Positions 42,269-53,412 of a stretch of 64,000 bases of DNA are shown here, piece by piece. Numbering within the stretch: position 1 is the stretch's first letter; each line of letters begins with the position of its first letter. The translations under genes were made by a program, and so were the position numbers. This DNA comes from Nitrospirota bacterium (lineage in GTDB: Bacteria; Nitrospirota; Leptospirillia; Leptospirillales; Leptospirillaceae). Where the stretch lies: assembly GCA_021785195.1 (NCBI GenBank), contig JAJYGC010000005.1, positions 99,809 to 163,808 on the forward strand, in the 5' to 3' direction. The notes below the pieces were generated by a model. That model saw only the letters and a list, made by a program, of their open reading frames with translations. It was not told the DNA's origin and did not search any database.

Positions 42269-44566
42269 TTATGGGACCGGCAGCGGCATGATGGGATTCA
42301 GAATCGGGGCCAGACTGGCGATCCCGTTCAGTGTAATGGTAAACCCGAACCCCGTCTGAGGCGGCAAGGGAGATGGTTCTTCCACTATGTAGTACATGAA
42401 AGCTGCGCTCCAGCACTGACCATTGTATCCACCGTTAAAGGACTCCATCTGGATTCCCCCGGAAGCTCCCCCCCCCAGTTCTTCATAGTAGGATATTCCG
42501 CCAAATAGCCCCATGGTTGTTGTCACATTGATCGCGGGAACCAGAAAATTGACGCCCGTTGGTTGTTGGTACCCGACAGTAATGGCCGTTGGGCTGAAAA
42601 AATTTCCCATAAGGGGCACGTTTCCGGCACGAATGGATGTTTGTCCGATCTGGAACTGAAGCATGACCGGGGCAGTCAGATATGCGGCCTGATTGAAAAC
42701 GATTGCCGTATCCTCTGTATCGAAAACCCTCTGGTTCGGATCAATGAAACCCTCCCCAAAGATTGAAAAAGGACTTCCGGGCAAAAGGTGCATCGACGCA
42801 TAGATCGGAGAAAAAGGCTGATTCAGGGGAACAAAGGGGTTGGGCAAAAGCTGTCCAGCATAATTGACCGGGGTCGAAAAATAGGGTTGTGCTCCCATTT
42901 GGTAATCCTCTGCCACCTTAAAGGAGAGGAGCTCTTCGATCCCATTTGATCCGGAACGGAAAAACCGGTTGGTGACGGAATAGTAAAGGGAATTCATCCC
43001 CAGAATATTGTCGCTGAAACCACTCTGGATCAAGGCTGTCTGATTGTTCTGTTGCGCATATTCGAAATCGGCATCGAACTGGATTTGATGCGTCAGGCTT
43101 CCCCCACCCAACTCCACCGGAAGCGCAAAAGTTCGTTCAAGGGTCGACTCTGCCGTCACACCAAAATTTGGAACCGTCTGACTATACGGAGAAGGGCTGG
43201 TGTTCGTCACGCTATATGCCGACTCCAAGACATCGGCATGGGGCGAAATCATCAACGCCCCATCACCCAGAGAGAATGAACCACTCATCCTGGGGTAAAC
43301 GATTCCCCGTTGGAGAAAGAGGGTTCCCGACTGAAAGCTCACGCCCGAAAGGAAGGAAGAGAAATAGAAGGGTGAATCCCCGATCTGGTAGTCGTAAAGG
43401 CTGGAACTTCCCTGGGGAAGTTTGGAGACAGTCGTATTGGGTCCGGGAAAAATATTTTCGTTGTACTCCCCAGCCAGGTCCACTTCACTGTTATCCTGAT
43501 AAAAGTTTGCAAAAACTGACGAGAGCAGCAGGGGAGAGAATGTCATCGCACTGCCAGCACTCATCAACTGATAAAAGTCCTGGGCACTCACATAGTTGAT
43601 GTTGCCCAAGAGAGTCGTATCTTCCCCGGTATAGGAATAAAGGTCGGTTGTCGAGAGAATGTTCGACTTAAGGCCGAGAGCCGGGTCGTTGATCCCCTGC
43701 TGAAGAATGTTCACGCTAAGATTCTGGATGCTGGAGATCGCCTGCCTGTATGTCACCGCCTCCCCAAGACCAAAATTGCTCATCTCATCGAACGTGAACG
43801 TCAGGTCGTAGGATGGATCCAGATTCCAGAAAAAAGAGTCATAAAAAACCAACCCCTGAATGTTGTTGAACTGGACAAAAGGAAACAGGAAGCCAGTTTT
43901 TTTACTGGCGGTGGGAAAAGTAAAATACGGCATGTAAATGGCCGGGATCCCCCGGATATCCAGCGTGTCTCCGGCACTTGAAAAATGGTCTCCCAAAAAA
44001 ATGTCACCGGAATTGGTGTTCAGGAGCCACGAAGGTGAAGAATTCGGCAAGCAGTCACAGGTCGTTACGCTTCCATGATCCACATGATAATGTTCCGGGG
44101 TGACCCTCTCAATTGTTTCCCCGTGAATGTGATACGTATATTCAGTCTTAGTATTGTTGTAAGAAAAAAATTGCCGTGTCTCGACCTCTCCATCAAAAAT
44201 AATCACATGTCCACTGATGAGATTGATCCTCATCCTGGGGCCCTTCATGATTGTTTTGGGTCCCCTGAACTGTACATGGCCCGCGGCCCAGACAACACTC
44301 GTCTCCTTGTTCAGGATTAACTCATCCCCCTTGATAAACAGATTTCCTTTTTGCAGGAATGCGTGTCCCGTTGCATGAATGAGGTGAGTCTTACGGTTAA
44401 AACGGATATGGTCCGCCAACACGGCAACCCTGTCAGAATCTTCCACTTGGGGGGTCGTCGACGCAATTGTGGAAGGGACATTAAAGAACAATGGGAGGAC
44501 TGATGCGACCAACATCAAAAAAAGAGCGGTCAGGCTCGCAGAATGATCAGGTTTTTTTGGGGTCAC
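42269..44566 (-). CDS. lptD: LPS assembly protein LptD (OstA/Imp)
   Basis: N-terminal OstA-like repeats (ADHIRFNRKTHLIHATGHAFLQKG), TTCDC, large beta-rich C-terminal domain. Confidence 0.85.
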   Translation of the reverse strand: MTPKKPDHSASLTALFLMLVASVLPLFFNVPSTIASTTPQVEDSDRVAVLADHIRFNRKTHLIHATGHAFLQKGNLFIKGDELILNKETSVVWAAGHVQFRGPKTIMKGPRMRINLISGHVIIFDGEVETRQFFSYNNTKTEYTYHIHGETIERVTPEHYHVDHGSVTTCDCLPNSSPSWLLNTNSGDIFLGDHFSSAGDTLDIRGIPAIYMPYFTFPTASKKTGFLFPFVQFNNIQGLVFYDSFFWNLDPSYDLTFTFDEMSNFGLGEAVTYRQAISSIQNLSVNILQQGINDPALGLKSNILSTTDLYSYTGEDTTLLGNINYVSAQDFYQLMSAGSAMTFSPLLLSSVFANFYQDNSEVDLAGEYNENIFPGPNTTVSKLPQGSSSLYDYQIGDSPFYFSSFLSGVSFQSGTLFLQRGIVYPRMSGSFSLGDGALMISPHADVLESAYSVTNTSPSPYSQTVPNFGVTAESTLERTFALPVELGGGSLTHQIQFDADFEYAQQNNQTALIQSGFSDNILGMNSLYYSVTNRFFRSGSNGIEELLSFKVAEDYQMGAQPYFSTPVNYAGQLLPNPFVPLNQPFSPIYASMHLLPGSPFSIFGEGFIDPNQRVFDTEDTAIVFNQAAYLTAPVMLQFQIGQTSIRAGNVPLMGNFFSPTAITVGYQQPTGVNFLVPAINVTTTMGLFGGISYYEELGGGASGGIQMESFNGGYNGQCWSAAFMYYIVEEPSPLPPQTGFGFTITLNGIASLAPILNPIMPLPVP

Positions 44567-45897
44567 GGATGAGAAGAAGGAAAAACGTTTCGTTCACCGG
44601 CAGAAAGTGGAGACTTGGATCCTGCCTGCCATCTTTTAAATCCACCCACCAAGTAAAAGGACCCCGTGACCACCAAGATCCGGTCATGGCCCTGGCTGGC
44701 CCATTCCAATGCCTCGGCCGACATCAGCTCGAACGGACCCGTTTTATGAAAGCAGTCCTTCCCCGTTCCCAAGCAGGAAGCCAGAAGCTCAGGATCCACT
44801 GCATCGGTATCGGGAGGGGTTGTGAGGAAGAAAGTCCTGCCTGCCCCGGGAAGGATCCTGAGCATTTCTTCCCAGGCCTTTCCACGGATGAATCCTGTCA
44901 GAAAACCAACCTGCTCCGGATCCGGAAAAACTTCGCGGATTTGTCCAACAAGTTCGCTCACGGACTCAGGATTATGGGCTCCGTCCAGAATGACCGGAAG
45001 CTGGGAAAGCCGTTCCCATCTTCCCGGATTACGGACAGAGGGCAAGGTTGCAGAAATGACCTCATCAGGAATTTCCCAGGGACCAAATTCAAGAACCGCC
45101 ATTGCCGAAAGCAGGTTATTCAACTGATACCGGGCGACAAGCGCTGTTTGCAAAATCTTCTTCTCCGCCCGACCCTGATATTCGAAAAACCGTTTTTCCA
45201 AGTGGTCCGGTGATGTCCAGGCGCCATTGAAATCCCGCCCTCTCAGAACGGAAAGGAATCCCTTTTTCTCCTCAATCCCTGACCATTCATTCAATAAATG
45301 CTCCGGGAATGTTGCAACAAAAGGTTTCTGAAATCTTCCAATCGCGGCTTTTTCTTGTAAAATTTTTTCCAGGGTATCGCCCAGAATCTCCGTATGGTCC
45401 TTCGAAATCGAGGTCAAAACCGACACATTCGGCCGGGAAGTGGAAGTGGCATCCCAGCGTCCACCCAAACCTACCTCGAGAATGGCGATGTCAACCGACG
45501 CTCTTTCAAAAGCCAGAAAACCGATGACGGTCAGGATCTCAAAGAAGGTTAGGGATAACCCAAGTCGTTCCTGAACGCGATGGGCATCACGAAGGCAAGT
45601 GAGAAAGGAGGAAGGATCGAGAGGTAGACCATCAATCTGAATCCGCTCCCGGACATCCAGCAGATGGGGGGAGGTGAAGAGCCCGGTCCGGAATCCCGCC
45701 GCCTGAAAAAGGGAGGCAAGGATGACGGCTGTCGTACCCTTACCATTCGTCCCTGCAATCTGGACTGCGGGGAATGAGTATTGTGGATTACCGAACCCGG
45801 ACAGCACCCTTCCCACGGAATCCAGGTCTGGATGGATTCCATGCCGGGACAAGCCTGCCAGGAATGCCCCCGCCGAAGCAAGATCCGGAAAATCCAA
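44563..45897 (-). CDS. folC: Bifunctional folylpolyglutamate/dihydrofolate synthase
   Basis: VQIAGTNGKGTTAVILASL, TSPHLLDVRERI, EVGLGGRWDATS, LDGAHNPES. Confidence 0.93.
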   Translation of the reverse strand: MDFPDLASAGAFLAGLSRHGIHPDLDSVGRVLSGFGNPQYSFPAVQIAGTNGKGTTAVILASLFQAAGFRTGLFTSPHLLDVRERIQIDGLPLDPSSFLTCLRDAHRVQERLGLSLTFFEILTVIGFLAFERASVDIAILEVGLGGRWDATSTSRPNVSVLTSISKDHTEILGDTLEKILQEKAAIGRFQKPFVATFPEHLLNEWSGIEEKKGFLSVLRGRDFNGAWTSPDHLEKRFFEYQGRAEKKILQTALVARYQLNNLLSAMAVLEFGPWEIPDEVISATLPSVRNPGRWERLSQLPVILDGAHNPESVSELVGQIREVFPDPEQVGFLTGFIRGKAWEEMLRILPGAGRTFFLTTPPDTDAVDPELLASCLGTGKDCFHKTGPFELMSAEALEWASQGHDRILVVTGSFYLVGGFKRWQAGSKSPLSAGERNVFPSSHP

Positions 45898-46821
45898 TCA
45901 TGCCCCGCCTTCTCCCGCGTCGGTCACGGTAGGAATACAATGTCGACCAGCCGGAGTAAAGATACACATCAGTTGGGAAAGGGTTTCCTTCAGGCGACCT
46001 CTTTCGACAACCATGTCGAGAAAGCCATGGGACAGAAGGAACTCAGCGCGCTGAAAACCATCCGGAAGCTGTTGCTTGATCGTTTGCTCAATGACTCGGG
46101 GACCGGCAAAACCAATCAGTGACCGGGGCTCTGCCAGAATCACGTCCCCCAGCATCGCAAAGCTTGCCGTCACCCCGCCAAACGTGGGATCCGCCAGAAC
46201 GGAAAAGAAGGGGACGGACTCCTTGTTCAGGCGACTGATCGCAGCACTGGTTCGTGCCATCTGCATCAGGGAAAAAATTCCTTCTTGCATCCTGGCTCCC
46301 CCGGAGGAGGTGACCAACACCAGGGGAATGCGCTGTTCCAAAGCCTTTTCTGCAGCCCTGACAACTTTTTCACCGACAACGGACCCCATGCTTCCGCCCA
46401 TAAAACCAAAGGAAAACACCCCAAGAACGGCGTGTTTTCCCGAAATGGAGCACTCTCCGATCCGAATGGCTTCATTGAGCCCTGTTTTCTTCTGTGCCGC
46501 CTTGATTCGGTCAGTGTAACGATGGCTATCCACAAACTCCAGTGGATCGACAGACTCAATGTTCTGTCCGAACTCCTTGAATGTATCCGGATCAGACAGC
46601 TGGGAAATCCTCTCTTCAACCGTAATCGGAAAGTGGTAGTTGCACTTGGGACAAACCTTACCGGCTTTTTCGACTTCTTTCCTGTAAACGATCTGCCTGC
46701 AAAGCGAGCACTTAATCCATAACCCCTCGGGGACACGAACTTTTCTCTCCGCATCCTCCGGCTTTCTGTTCACCGGGTCATCATTGCTCCCATGATTTCG
46801 GGAACGTGTCAGCCAACCCAT
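45898..46821 (-). CDS. accD: Acetyl-CoA carboxylase carboxyltransferase subunit beta
   Basis: Zn-ribbon CSLCRQIVYRKE..CPKCNYHF, SSGGARMQEGIFSLMQMART. Confidence 0.95.
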   Translation of the reverse strand: MGWLTRSRNHGSNDDPVNRKPEDAERKVRVPEGLWIKCSLCRQIVYRKEVEKAGKVCPKCNYHFPITVEERISQLSDPDTFKEFGQNIESVDPLEFVDSHRYTDRIKAAQKKTGLNEAIRIGECSISGKHAVLGVFSFGFMGGSMGSVVGEKVVRAAEKALEQRIPLVLVTSSGGARMQEGIFSLMQMARTSAAISRLNKESVPFFSVLADPTFGGVTASFAMLGDVILAEPRSLIGFAGPRVIEQTIKQQLPDGFQRAEFLLSHGFLDMVVERGRLKETLSQLMCIFTPAGRHCIPTVTDAGEGGA

Positions 46822-46877
46822 ACAATCAACCTCCTATAGCTCATTCCAAAAACGCGACCGGCGGTCCCCAGCGGGTG

Positions 46878-47666
46878 TCAGGAAACACTCCCAGCGGGGA
46901 CGGTTCTTGCCGCATTGCAAAACGAGGCCAACAAAGCCTTCCAGCGCACCGGATCCCTTTCATCCTGCACAAGGCGGGAACCCACAATCACCCCATCGGC
47001 AAACTTCAGGACATTTTCTGCCGTGGAGGGTGTCTGGATTCCGAAGCCAACACAAACCGGGGATGATGTCATTTCCCGGATTTTAGAAACGCAACGGGAT
47101 ACGTCTCCCGTCTCCGAAAGCTCCTTGCCGGTCGTTCCCAACAAGGATACAAGGTAAATAAATTCCTCGGAGGTTGCAACAATCCTCTTCATCCGGGCCA
47201 ATGAGGTGGTCGGGGCGACAAACGGAATCAGGGAGAGTCCCCCCTCATGAAATACCTTTCGGACATTATGGGAGTCTTCATAAGAGAGGTCTGGAATGAC
47301 TGCTCCAACGATCCCTCCTGTTTTTTGAGCCTGCTCCACAAAATCCTCCAGCCCCAAGGCAAGAAAAAGGTTGAAGTACGTCATCAGAAAAATCGGAGGC
47401 CGCTCGTTCCGGGGAATTTTTGACAGCCAGGACAGAAGTGAACGCAAGGAAGTCTTGGAAGAAAGTGCCCGATTTGCCGCCTGCTGGATCACTGGACCAT
47501 CTGCCGTGGGGTCCGAAAAGGGAACACCCAGTTCCACGGCCCAGACCTTCTCCTCCTTTGCCCCGAGCAAAAGCGCCCTGGTCGTCTCCAGATCGGGATC
47601 TCCCGCCATTAAATAGGGGATGACCCGTTTCCCATTTGCAGGCGGAGGCAACATTTGTCTTTTCAT
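46878..47666 (-). CDS. trpA: Tryptophan synthase alpha
   Basis: [19 protein letters not shown]. Confidence 0.94.
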   Translation of the reverse strand: MKRQMLPPPANGKRVIPYLMAGDPDLETTRALLLGAKEEKVWAVELGVPFSDPTADGPVIQQAANRALSSKTSLRSLLSWLSKIPRNERPPIFLMTYFNLFLALGLEDFVEQAQKTGGIVGAVIPDLSYEDSHNVRKVFHEGGLSLIPFVAPTTSLARMKRIVATSEEFIYLVSLLGTTGKELSETGDVSRCVSKIREMTSSPVCVGFGIQTPSTAENVLKFADGVIVGSRLVQDERDPVRWKALLASFCNAARTVPAGSVS

Positions 47667-48898
47667 GAGAATGAGACCCCCTTTATCCTGGCGACTTCCA
47701 TCACATCCTTGTCCCCCCTTCCGGAAAGATTGACGACAAGAACCCGGTCGGGGCCAAGGTCCCTGGCCTTCCGGATAGCCCAGGCAATGGCATGGGAACT
47801 TTCAAGGGCGGGCAGTATCCCTTCCGTCTTGCCTAATGTCTCAAAGGCCTCCAAGGCCTCATCATCACTGACAGAGACAAAGGAAATTCTCCCGGAATCA
47901 TGGTAATAGGCAAGTTCCGGACCGACTGCCGAGTAATCGAGTCCCGCAGAGACCGAATGGGTCTTTTCAATCTGACCATCACCATCCTGCAACACATAAG
48001 TCCTTGATCCTTGCAATACACCGACCTTGCCGGTCTGGAATCGTGCCGCATGCTCCCCTGGTTTTAGGGAACGCCCCCCTGCCTCCACTCCGTACAGGAC
48101 ACATTCCAGATCGGAAAGGAACGGGAAAAAAAGGCCCATGGAGTTACTGCCCCCACCGACACATGCAATCAGGGCATCCGGGAGACGGCCTTCCTTGCGA
48201 AGGATTTGTTTTCGGGCCTCACGACCAATCACAGACTGAAAAGAACGGACAATCAGGGGAAAAGGGTGGGGACCAAATGCCGTCCCTAACACATAATGCG
48301 TCGACAGCACCGAATGGGACCAGTCCCTCAGTGCTTCGCTTATTGCATCCTTCAGGGTCTTCGTTCCTGAATCAACCGGCTTCACCGTTGCCCCCAGAAG
48401 ATTCATCCGAAAAACATTCAGGGACTGCCTGCGGGCATCCTCAGAACCCATATAGACATCGCATTCAAAACCATATCGGGCCGCAACCGTTGCCGTTGCC
48501 ACACCATGCTGTCCGGCACCCGTTTCTGCGATCAACCTCTTCTTCCTCATCCGGAGAGCCAGAAGGGCCTGTCCAACCGTATTGTTGATCTTATGGGCTC
48601 CCGTATGGTTCAGATCTTCCCTTTTCAGATAAATTCGGGCTCCACCCAGCTTTCTGGTGAGCCCTTCAGCAAAATAGAGGGGGGTCGCACGACCGACAAA
48701 ATCCCGATAAACCTCATTCATCTCCCGGTGGTACGTTGGGTCCGCCCAGGCTTTCCTGAATGCAGCCTCCAGCTCATAAAGGGCTTCCATCAAAGATTCC
48801 GAGACGAAACGCCCTCCATACTCTCCGAAATAACCGTTTCGGTCCGGAAGAGAGGACGGCCTCCGCATTGCTGCCGCCATCCGGCTGGAATCACTCAT
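47663..48898 (-). CDS. trpB: Tryptophan synthase beta
   Basis: [32 protein letters not shown]. Confidence 0.96.
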   Translation of the reverse strand: MSDSSRMAAAMRRPSSLPDRNGYFGEYGGRFVSESLMEALYELEAAFRKAWADPTYHREMNEVYRDFVGRATPLYFAEGLTRKLGGARIYLKREDLNHTGAHKINNTVGQALLALRMRKKRLIAETGAGQHGVATATVAARYGFECDVYMGSEDARRQSLNVFRMNLLGATVKPVDSGTKTLKDAISEALRDWSHSVLSTHYVLGTAFGPHPFPLIVRSFQSVIGREARKQILRKEGRLPDALIACVGGGSNSMGLFFPFLSDLECVLYGVEAGGRSLKPGEHAARFQTGKVGVLQGSRTYVLQDGDGQIEKTHSVSAGLDYSAVGPELAYYHDSGRISFVSVSDDEALEAFETLGKTEGILPALESSHAIAWAIRKARDLGPDRVLVVNLSGRGDKDVMEVARIKGVSFS

Positions 48899-49523
48899 AC
48901 CTTTTTACCTCCGAAAAAAACCGAGAAAGCCGATCATAACTTTTTTTCCCAGGACTCGACTCAACTCCTGAAGAAACATCCACTCCAAACGGGTGGACGG
49001 ACTTGATCGCATCATAGACATTGGTGTCATTGAGCCCACCTGAAAGGATCAACGGAACCGGAAAAGGAATCCCTGAAACCAGGGAATGATCCCACGCATG
49101 AGCATTTCCACCCGGGGACTTGGAGGAAAATCCCTCCACCAGCAGGTATGAAGCCTGGGCGGAAGGGTTGATCGAAAGGGAGGAAGGACGTGCTTCGGCC
49201 GCGATTTTTTTGACCTCTATCCAGGGGATTCCCAGGTTCCCCAGCTTCGCTTGCAAACCCTGCGTCACTATATCCCCATGCCATTGGATCATGTCCAGGG
49301 GAACCATCTGCACCAACCGTTCCACTTCTTTCCAATCCGGATCGACAAACACACCCACTTTCCGTATTCCCGCCGGCAGAACTTCCGCAATGGAGCGGGC
49401 CATCTCCCCTGTCACATGTCGGGGGGACGGTGGGTAAAACACAAAACCGATGGCATCGGGGCCAAAACCCGCTACGACTTCCGCATCATCTTGAGAGGTG
49501 ATCCCGCAAATTTTAATCCACAT
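48891..49523 (-). CDS. trpF: Phosphoribosylanthranilate isomerase
   Basis: [40 protein letters not shown]. Confidence 0.94.
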   Translation of the reverse strand: MWIKICGITSQDDAEVVAGFGPDAIGFVFYPPSPRHVTGEMARSIAEVLPAGIRKVGVFVDPDWKEVERLVQMVPLDMIQWHGDIVTQGLQAKLGNLGIPWIEVKKIAAEARPSSLSINPSAQASYLLVEGFSSKSPGGNAHAWDHSLVSGIPFPVPLILSGGLNDTNVYDAIKSVHPFGVDVSSGVESSPGKKSYDRLSRFFSEVKRYE

Positions 49524-50331
49524 GACCCAAAAACCTTTTCAGGGCAAGTCCCGGATCCTGTTGGGACAGAAATGATTCTCCGACGAGCACCGCATGGTAT
49601 CCCAGATCTTCCATCCTTTTCCTGTCTTCGGGAGTCTTCAGGCCGCTCTCTGCGATGCGAACCAGAGATTGTGGCATGCACGGCGCCAATCTTTCCGAAA
49701 GTCCAAGATCCATCTTGAGAGAATCCAGGTCCCGATGATTGACCCCCACCACGGAGGCACCCGCATCAAGGGCGATCATCAACTCTTCCCGCGAGTGCAC
49801 CTCAACCAACGCAGACAGAGAGAGCGAACGGGCCAGCTCGATCATTTTCCGAAGATCTTCCGGCAAAAGGATTCTGACAATCAGGAGGACAAGGTCCGCT
49901 CCCGCCAACCGGCTCTCCCATATCTGGTAGGGATCGATCAGAAAATCCTTGCGGAGGAAAGGAATGTTTCCCTTAGGGGCCAACCCAGATTTCAGCGTCC
50001 GAAGATCGTCCAGACTTCCCCCGAAGAAGGGAGCATCAGTCAAGACAGAAATCCCGGAAGCCCCGGCTTCAAGATATCCCGACACGATGTCCAAGGGGAA
50101 ATAAGGATCCCGTATCATCCCCCTGGACGGAGACTTCCTCTTCGTTTCGGCAATCACCCTGATAGGGAGGTTTCCTTTCCACTGATCCTCGATCCGAAAA
50201 GCCGGCGGCATCCGGGAAACTGACTCTTCCATCTTGGTGATGGGGAACAAACGGGACGCTGACGCAATTTCGGCCCGCTTGGATTCGACAATCGCCTTCA
50301 GTAGGGGATGGTCTTCGACAACTCGACCCAT
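49513..50331 (-). CDS. trpC: Indole-3-glycerol phosphate synthase
   Basis: AETKRKSPSRG, LRKDFLIDPYQI, VVGVNHRDLDSLK, ESGLKTPED. Confidence 0.95.
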   Translation of the reverse strand: MGRVVEDHPLLKAIVESKRAEIASASRLFPITKMEESVSRMPPAFRIEDQWKGNLPIRVIAETKRKSPSRGMIRDPYFPLDIVSGYLEAGASGISVLTDAPFFGGSLDDLRTLKSGLAPKGNIPFLRKDFLIDPYQIWESRLAGADLVLLIVRILLPEDLRKMIELARSLSLSALVEVHSREELMIALDAGASVVGVNHRDLDSLKMDLGLSERLAPCMPQSLVRIAESGLKTPEDRKRMEDLGYHAVLVGESFLSQQDPGLALKRFLGHVD

Positions 50332-51326
50332 TCTTCCAGGATCTCCAATGGTTTTTTTGAAAAGATGACCTCACGGGCCATTGCCACTCCCTCACGGGGG
50401 CCAGAAACCTTCTCTGCCACCCAAAACCCCAATGCGGCATTCGCCAGTGTCACGTCCAGAAATGGACCAGGATTTCCGGAGAGGACATTCCGAAGGATCT
50501 CCGCATTGTCCTTTGCCGTGCCCCCCAGCACCTTCTGGACAGGGACCTCAGGGAGCCCGAAATCCCTTGGCCACAGATCCTGTTCCACATTGTTGCCCCG
50601 AACGGACCGGATGATTCTTGTCGCACCGGAGAGCGTCGCCTCATCCAGCCCATCTCCATGAATCACACAAAACGATTCGTGGCCTGCCCGCTCCAGAACA
50701 CCCGCCAGTCTTGGGACAAGATGGGAAGAGGACACACCCAGAATCTGTTTTCGGACAAATGCTGGACTGGCAAGCGGAGCCACTAGGTTGAACAGGGTCC
50801 GAATTCCCAGCCCTCTCCGGAGAGGGGCCAGAAGCTTCAGTGCGGGATGGTACAAAGGAGCCCATAAGAAAATAATTCCCAGCTTTTCAAGAATCTGCCT
50901 GGACAGATCGGGAGCCACATCGATCCGAATTCCGAGCCCCTCGAGAACGTCTGCACTTCCCGAACGACTTGAGATCGCCCGATTGCCGTGCTTGACCACC
51001 GGGACACCACCCCCCGCCAGTACAAAGGACACTGTCGTGGAAATATTGAAGCTTCCTGAATGATCCCCACCCGTTCCGCAGGTATCAATGGCCGTCTCCT
51101 GCAACCCTCCGGAAAGAGGAAAGGGCAGCAAATGCTCCCTCAGGGAGTCCAATGCCCCAGAAAGCTCCCCTTCCGACTCCCCTTTCATGGCCAATGCGGT
51201 CAGAACGGCAGAGACCTCATATTCGGGAACTTTCCCGCCAAGGACACCGTCAAGCCATTGCTTCATGGAAACCCGGTCCAGGCTCCCACCTCCCAGAAGA
51301 ACGGGAAGAGGACGAAAATCTGTCAT
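50298..51326 (-). CDS. trpD: Anthranilate phosphoribosyltransferase
   Basis: [49 protein letters not shown]. Confidence 0.96.
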   Translation of the reverse strand: MTDFRPLPVLLGGGSLDRVSMKQWLDGVLGGKVPEYEVSAVLTALAMKGESEGELSGALDSLREHLLPFPLSGGLQETAIDTCGTGGDHSGSFNISTTVSFVLAGGGVPVVKHGNRAISSRSGSADVLEGLGIRIDVAPDLSRQILEKLGIIFLWAPLYHPALKLLAPLRRGLGIRTLFNLVAPLASPAFVRKQILGVSSSHLVPRLAGVLERAGHESFCVIHGDGLDEATLSGATRIIRSVRGNNVEQDLWPRDFGLPEVPVQKVLGGTAKDNAEILRNVLSGNPGPFLDVTLANAALGFWVAEKVSGPREGVAMAREVIFSKKPLEILEEWVELSKTIPY

Positions 51327-51919
51327 AAAGAGTCAACCACTGAGTTTTTTTGGGTCAAGCGCCTGAAATTTTCAAGAATTCTCTTCCCTTCAAGCGTCAG
51401 GATCGACTCCGGGTGGAACTGGACACCCCATACAGGGAGGCTCCGGTGAGACAAGCCCATGATTTCATTTTCAGCGGTCCAGGCGGTCACTTTCAGGTCA
51501 TCCGGCAAGGATTCGGGGGAGACGACAAGGGAATGGTACCGGGTGGCCTCAAAAGGATTCGGAATTCCCTCGAACAGATCCAACCCATCATGATGAACCA
51601 TGGATGTCTTTCCATGCATCAGTCGACCCGCACGCACCACATTCCCCCCAAAAACATCGCCAATGACCTGATGTCCAAGACAAACACCCAACAGGGGAAT
51701 GACCCCCGACAATTCACGAACGACATTCTGGCATACCCCGGATTGGGATGGGTCGCCGGGACCCGGGGAAAGGACGATTCCCTCATATCCCCTTTTCCGA
51801 ATTTCCGAACAGGAAATCTGGTCATTTCTGACGACATCCACCTCACAGCCCAGCTCCCAGAAGTACTGGACAAGGTTGTACGTGAACGAATCATAGTTGT
51901 CGATCATCAAAAGAGCCAT
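51323..51919 (-). CDS. trpG: Anthranilate synthase glutaminase component
   Basis: [41 protein letters not shown]. Confidence 0.94.
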   Translation of the reverse strand: MALLMIDNYDSFTYNLVQYFWELGCEVDVVRNDQISCSEIRKRGYEGIVLSPGPGDPSQSGVCQNVVRELSGVIPLLGVCLGHQVIGDVFGGNVVRAGRLMHGKTSMVHHDGLDLFEGIPNPFEATRYHSLVVSPESLPDDLKVTAWTAENEIMGLSHRSLPVWGVQFHPESILTLEGKRILENFRRLTQKNSVVDSL

Positions 51920-53412
51920 GGACCCTCTTCACCATTGGCAATCCTCAATGCCCTCATCATCGCTCCGGCTTTCATCTGGACTTCCCGGTCCTCTTTCTCC
52001 GGGATCGAATCCGCCACAATTCCCGCACCCGCCTGGAAGAACGCATCCTTTCCATTGAGAAAGATCGACCTGATGGCAATGGCCAGGTCACAATCCCCCG
52101 TCAGGGAAAGAGTCCCGATCGCCCCCGCATAGGGGCCCCTCCGCATATGCTCAAGTTCTTCAATGATCTCCATCGCCCGAATTTTTGGAGCACCAGACAA
52201 TGTTCCCGCAGGATAGACCGCCCGAATGACATCAAACATATCCTTGCCAGGCTCCAGCTTCCCTTCCACATGGGAGACGATGTGAATGACGTGGGAATAT
52301 TTTTCGAGAGTCATCATTTCGCTAACACAGACAGTACCCTTCTGGGCCACCCGACCCACATCGTTCCTTCCAAGGTCAACAAGCATGACATGCTCGGCAC
52401 GTTCCTTCGGGTCCGCCAGCAGTTGTCTGGAGTTTTCCTCATCTTCAGCGGTGATCCCGGTTCTCCTGACCGTCCCCGCGATCGGTCTCAGGTCAACCTT
52501 CCCTCCCCTCACACGAACCAGAAGCTCCGGAGAAGAACCGACCAGGGCCCGACCCCCTTCCTCGATCAAGAACAGGTAGGGAGAGGGATTGATCGCACGC
52601 AGGACCCGATAAAGGTCGAGGGGATTTCCCTCAAACCGAAGGGAGAATCTCTTCGAAAGCACGATCTGGAAGATATCTCCGGCACGAATGTGTTCCTGTG
52701 CCTCAAGAACATTTTTTTTGAACTCTTCGGAGGTTGGAGTCTCATGAAACTTGAGCGCAGGAGCTTCCACCGGAGAAGCAGGATTGAACGGAGTCTTTCT
52801 GACAGAGTCCACGAAGCCTGTGAGCTCCGATTCAGCTCTTTCAAAAACTTCATCCGGATCCTCTCCCAAAGCGGGCTCAATCCATGTTACGATCTGAACT
52901 TTCTGTGACACATGATCAAAGACCACCAGAAATTCCGGGAAAACGAAGAAGAGATCGGGAAACTCTTCCTGTGCGGGAAGCCTTCCGGGAAGATGCTCAA
53001 ACGTCCTGACCATATCGTAGGACAGATACCCGACCAGACCGCCATTCACCCCTTCCGGCAAGCCTCCGGGATCGATCTCCAACTGATAAAGCTCCTTCCG
53101 GAGCATGTCCAGAAGATCACCTTTCCGTTCAGTCTGGGTCGTATTTCCGTCATTGGCCAGGCAGGTGACCTTCAATCCCTGGTCTATCCGCCCTTCAAAC
53201 CTGAACCGGACCCCTGACCCGACATAGGAAAAACGGCCCCATTTTTCCCCTCCTACAACGCTTTCCAGAAGGAATCCCTTTTTTCCATCAGGAAGGGCCG
53301 CATAAAACAGGACCGGAGTCAGGGAATCCGAAAGGATTTCACAACAAACCGCCACCCACCGGTACTTTTTTGCACTTTCCCTAAAATCGGGACGGGTCGT
53401 CAGGACCTTCAT
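51907..53412 (-). CDS. trpE: Anthranilate synthase component I
   Basis: [41 protein letters not shown] 53412 overlaps upstream stop (ATGA). Confidence 0.95.
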   Translation of the reverse strand: MKVLTTRPDFRESAKKYRWVAVCCEILSDSLTPVLFYAALPDGKKGFLLESVVGGEKWGRFSYVGSGVRFRFEGRIDQGLKVTCLANDGNTTQTERKGDLLDMLRKELYQLEIDPGGLPEGVNGGLVGYLSYDMVRTFEHLPGRLPAQEEFPDLFFVFPEFLVVFDHVSQKVQIVTWIEPALGEDPDEVFERAESELTGFVDSVRKTPFNPASPVEAPALKFHETPTSEEFKKNVLEAQEHIRAGDIFQIVLSKRFSLRFEGNPLDLYRVLRAINPSPYLFLIEEGGRALVGSSPELLVRVRGGKVDLRPIAGTVRRTGITAEDEENSRQLLADPKERAEHVMLVDLGRNDVGRVAQKGTVCVSEMMTLEKYSHVIHIVSHVEGKLEPGKDMFDVIRAVYPAGTLSGAPKIRAMEIIEELEHMRRGPYAGAIGTLSLTGDCDLAIAIRSIFLNGKDAFFQAGAGIVADSIPEKEDREVQMKAGAMMRALRIANGEEGPWLF

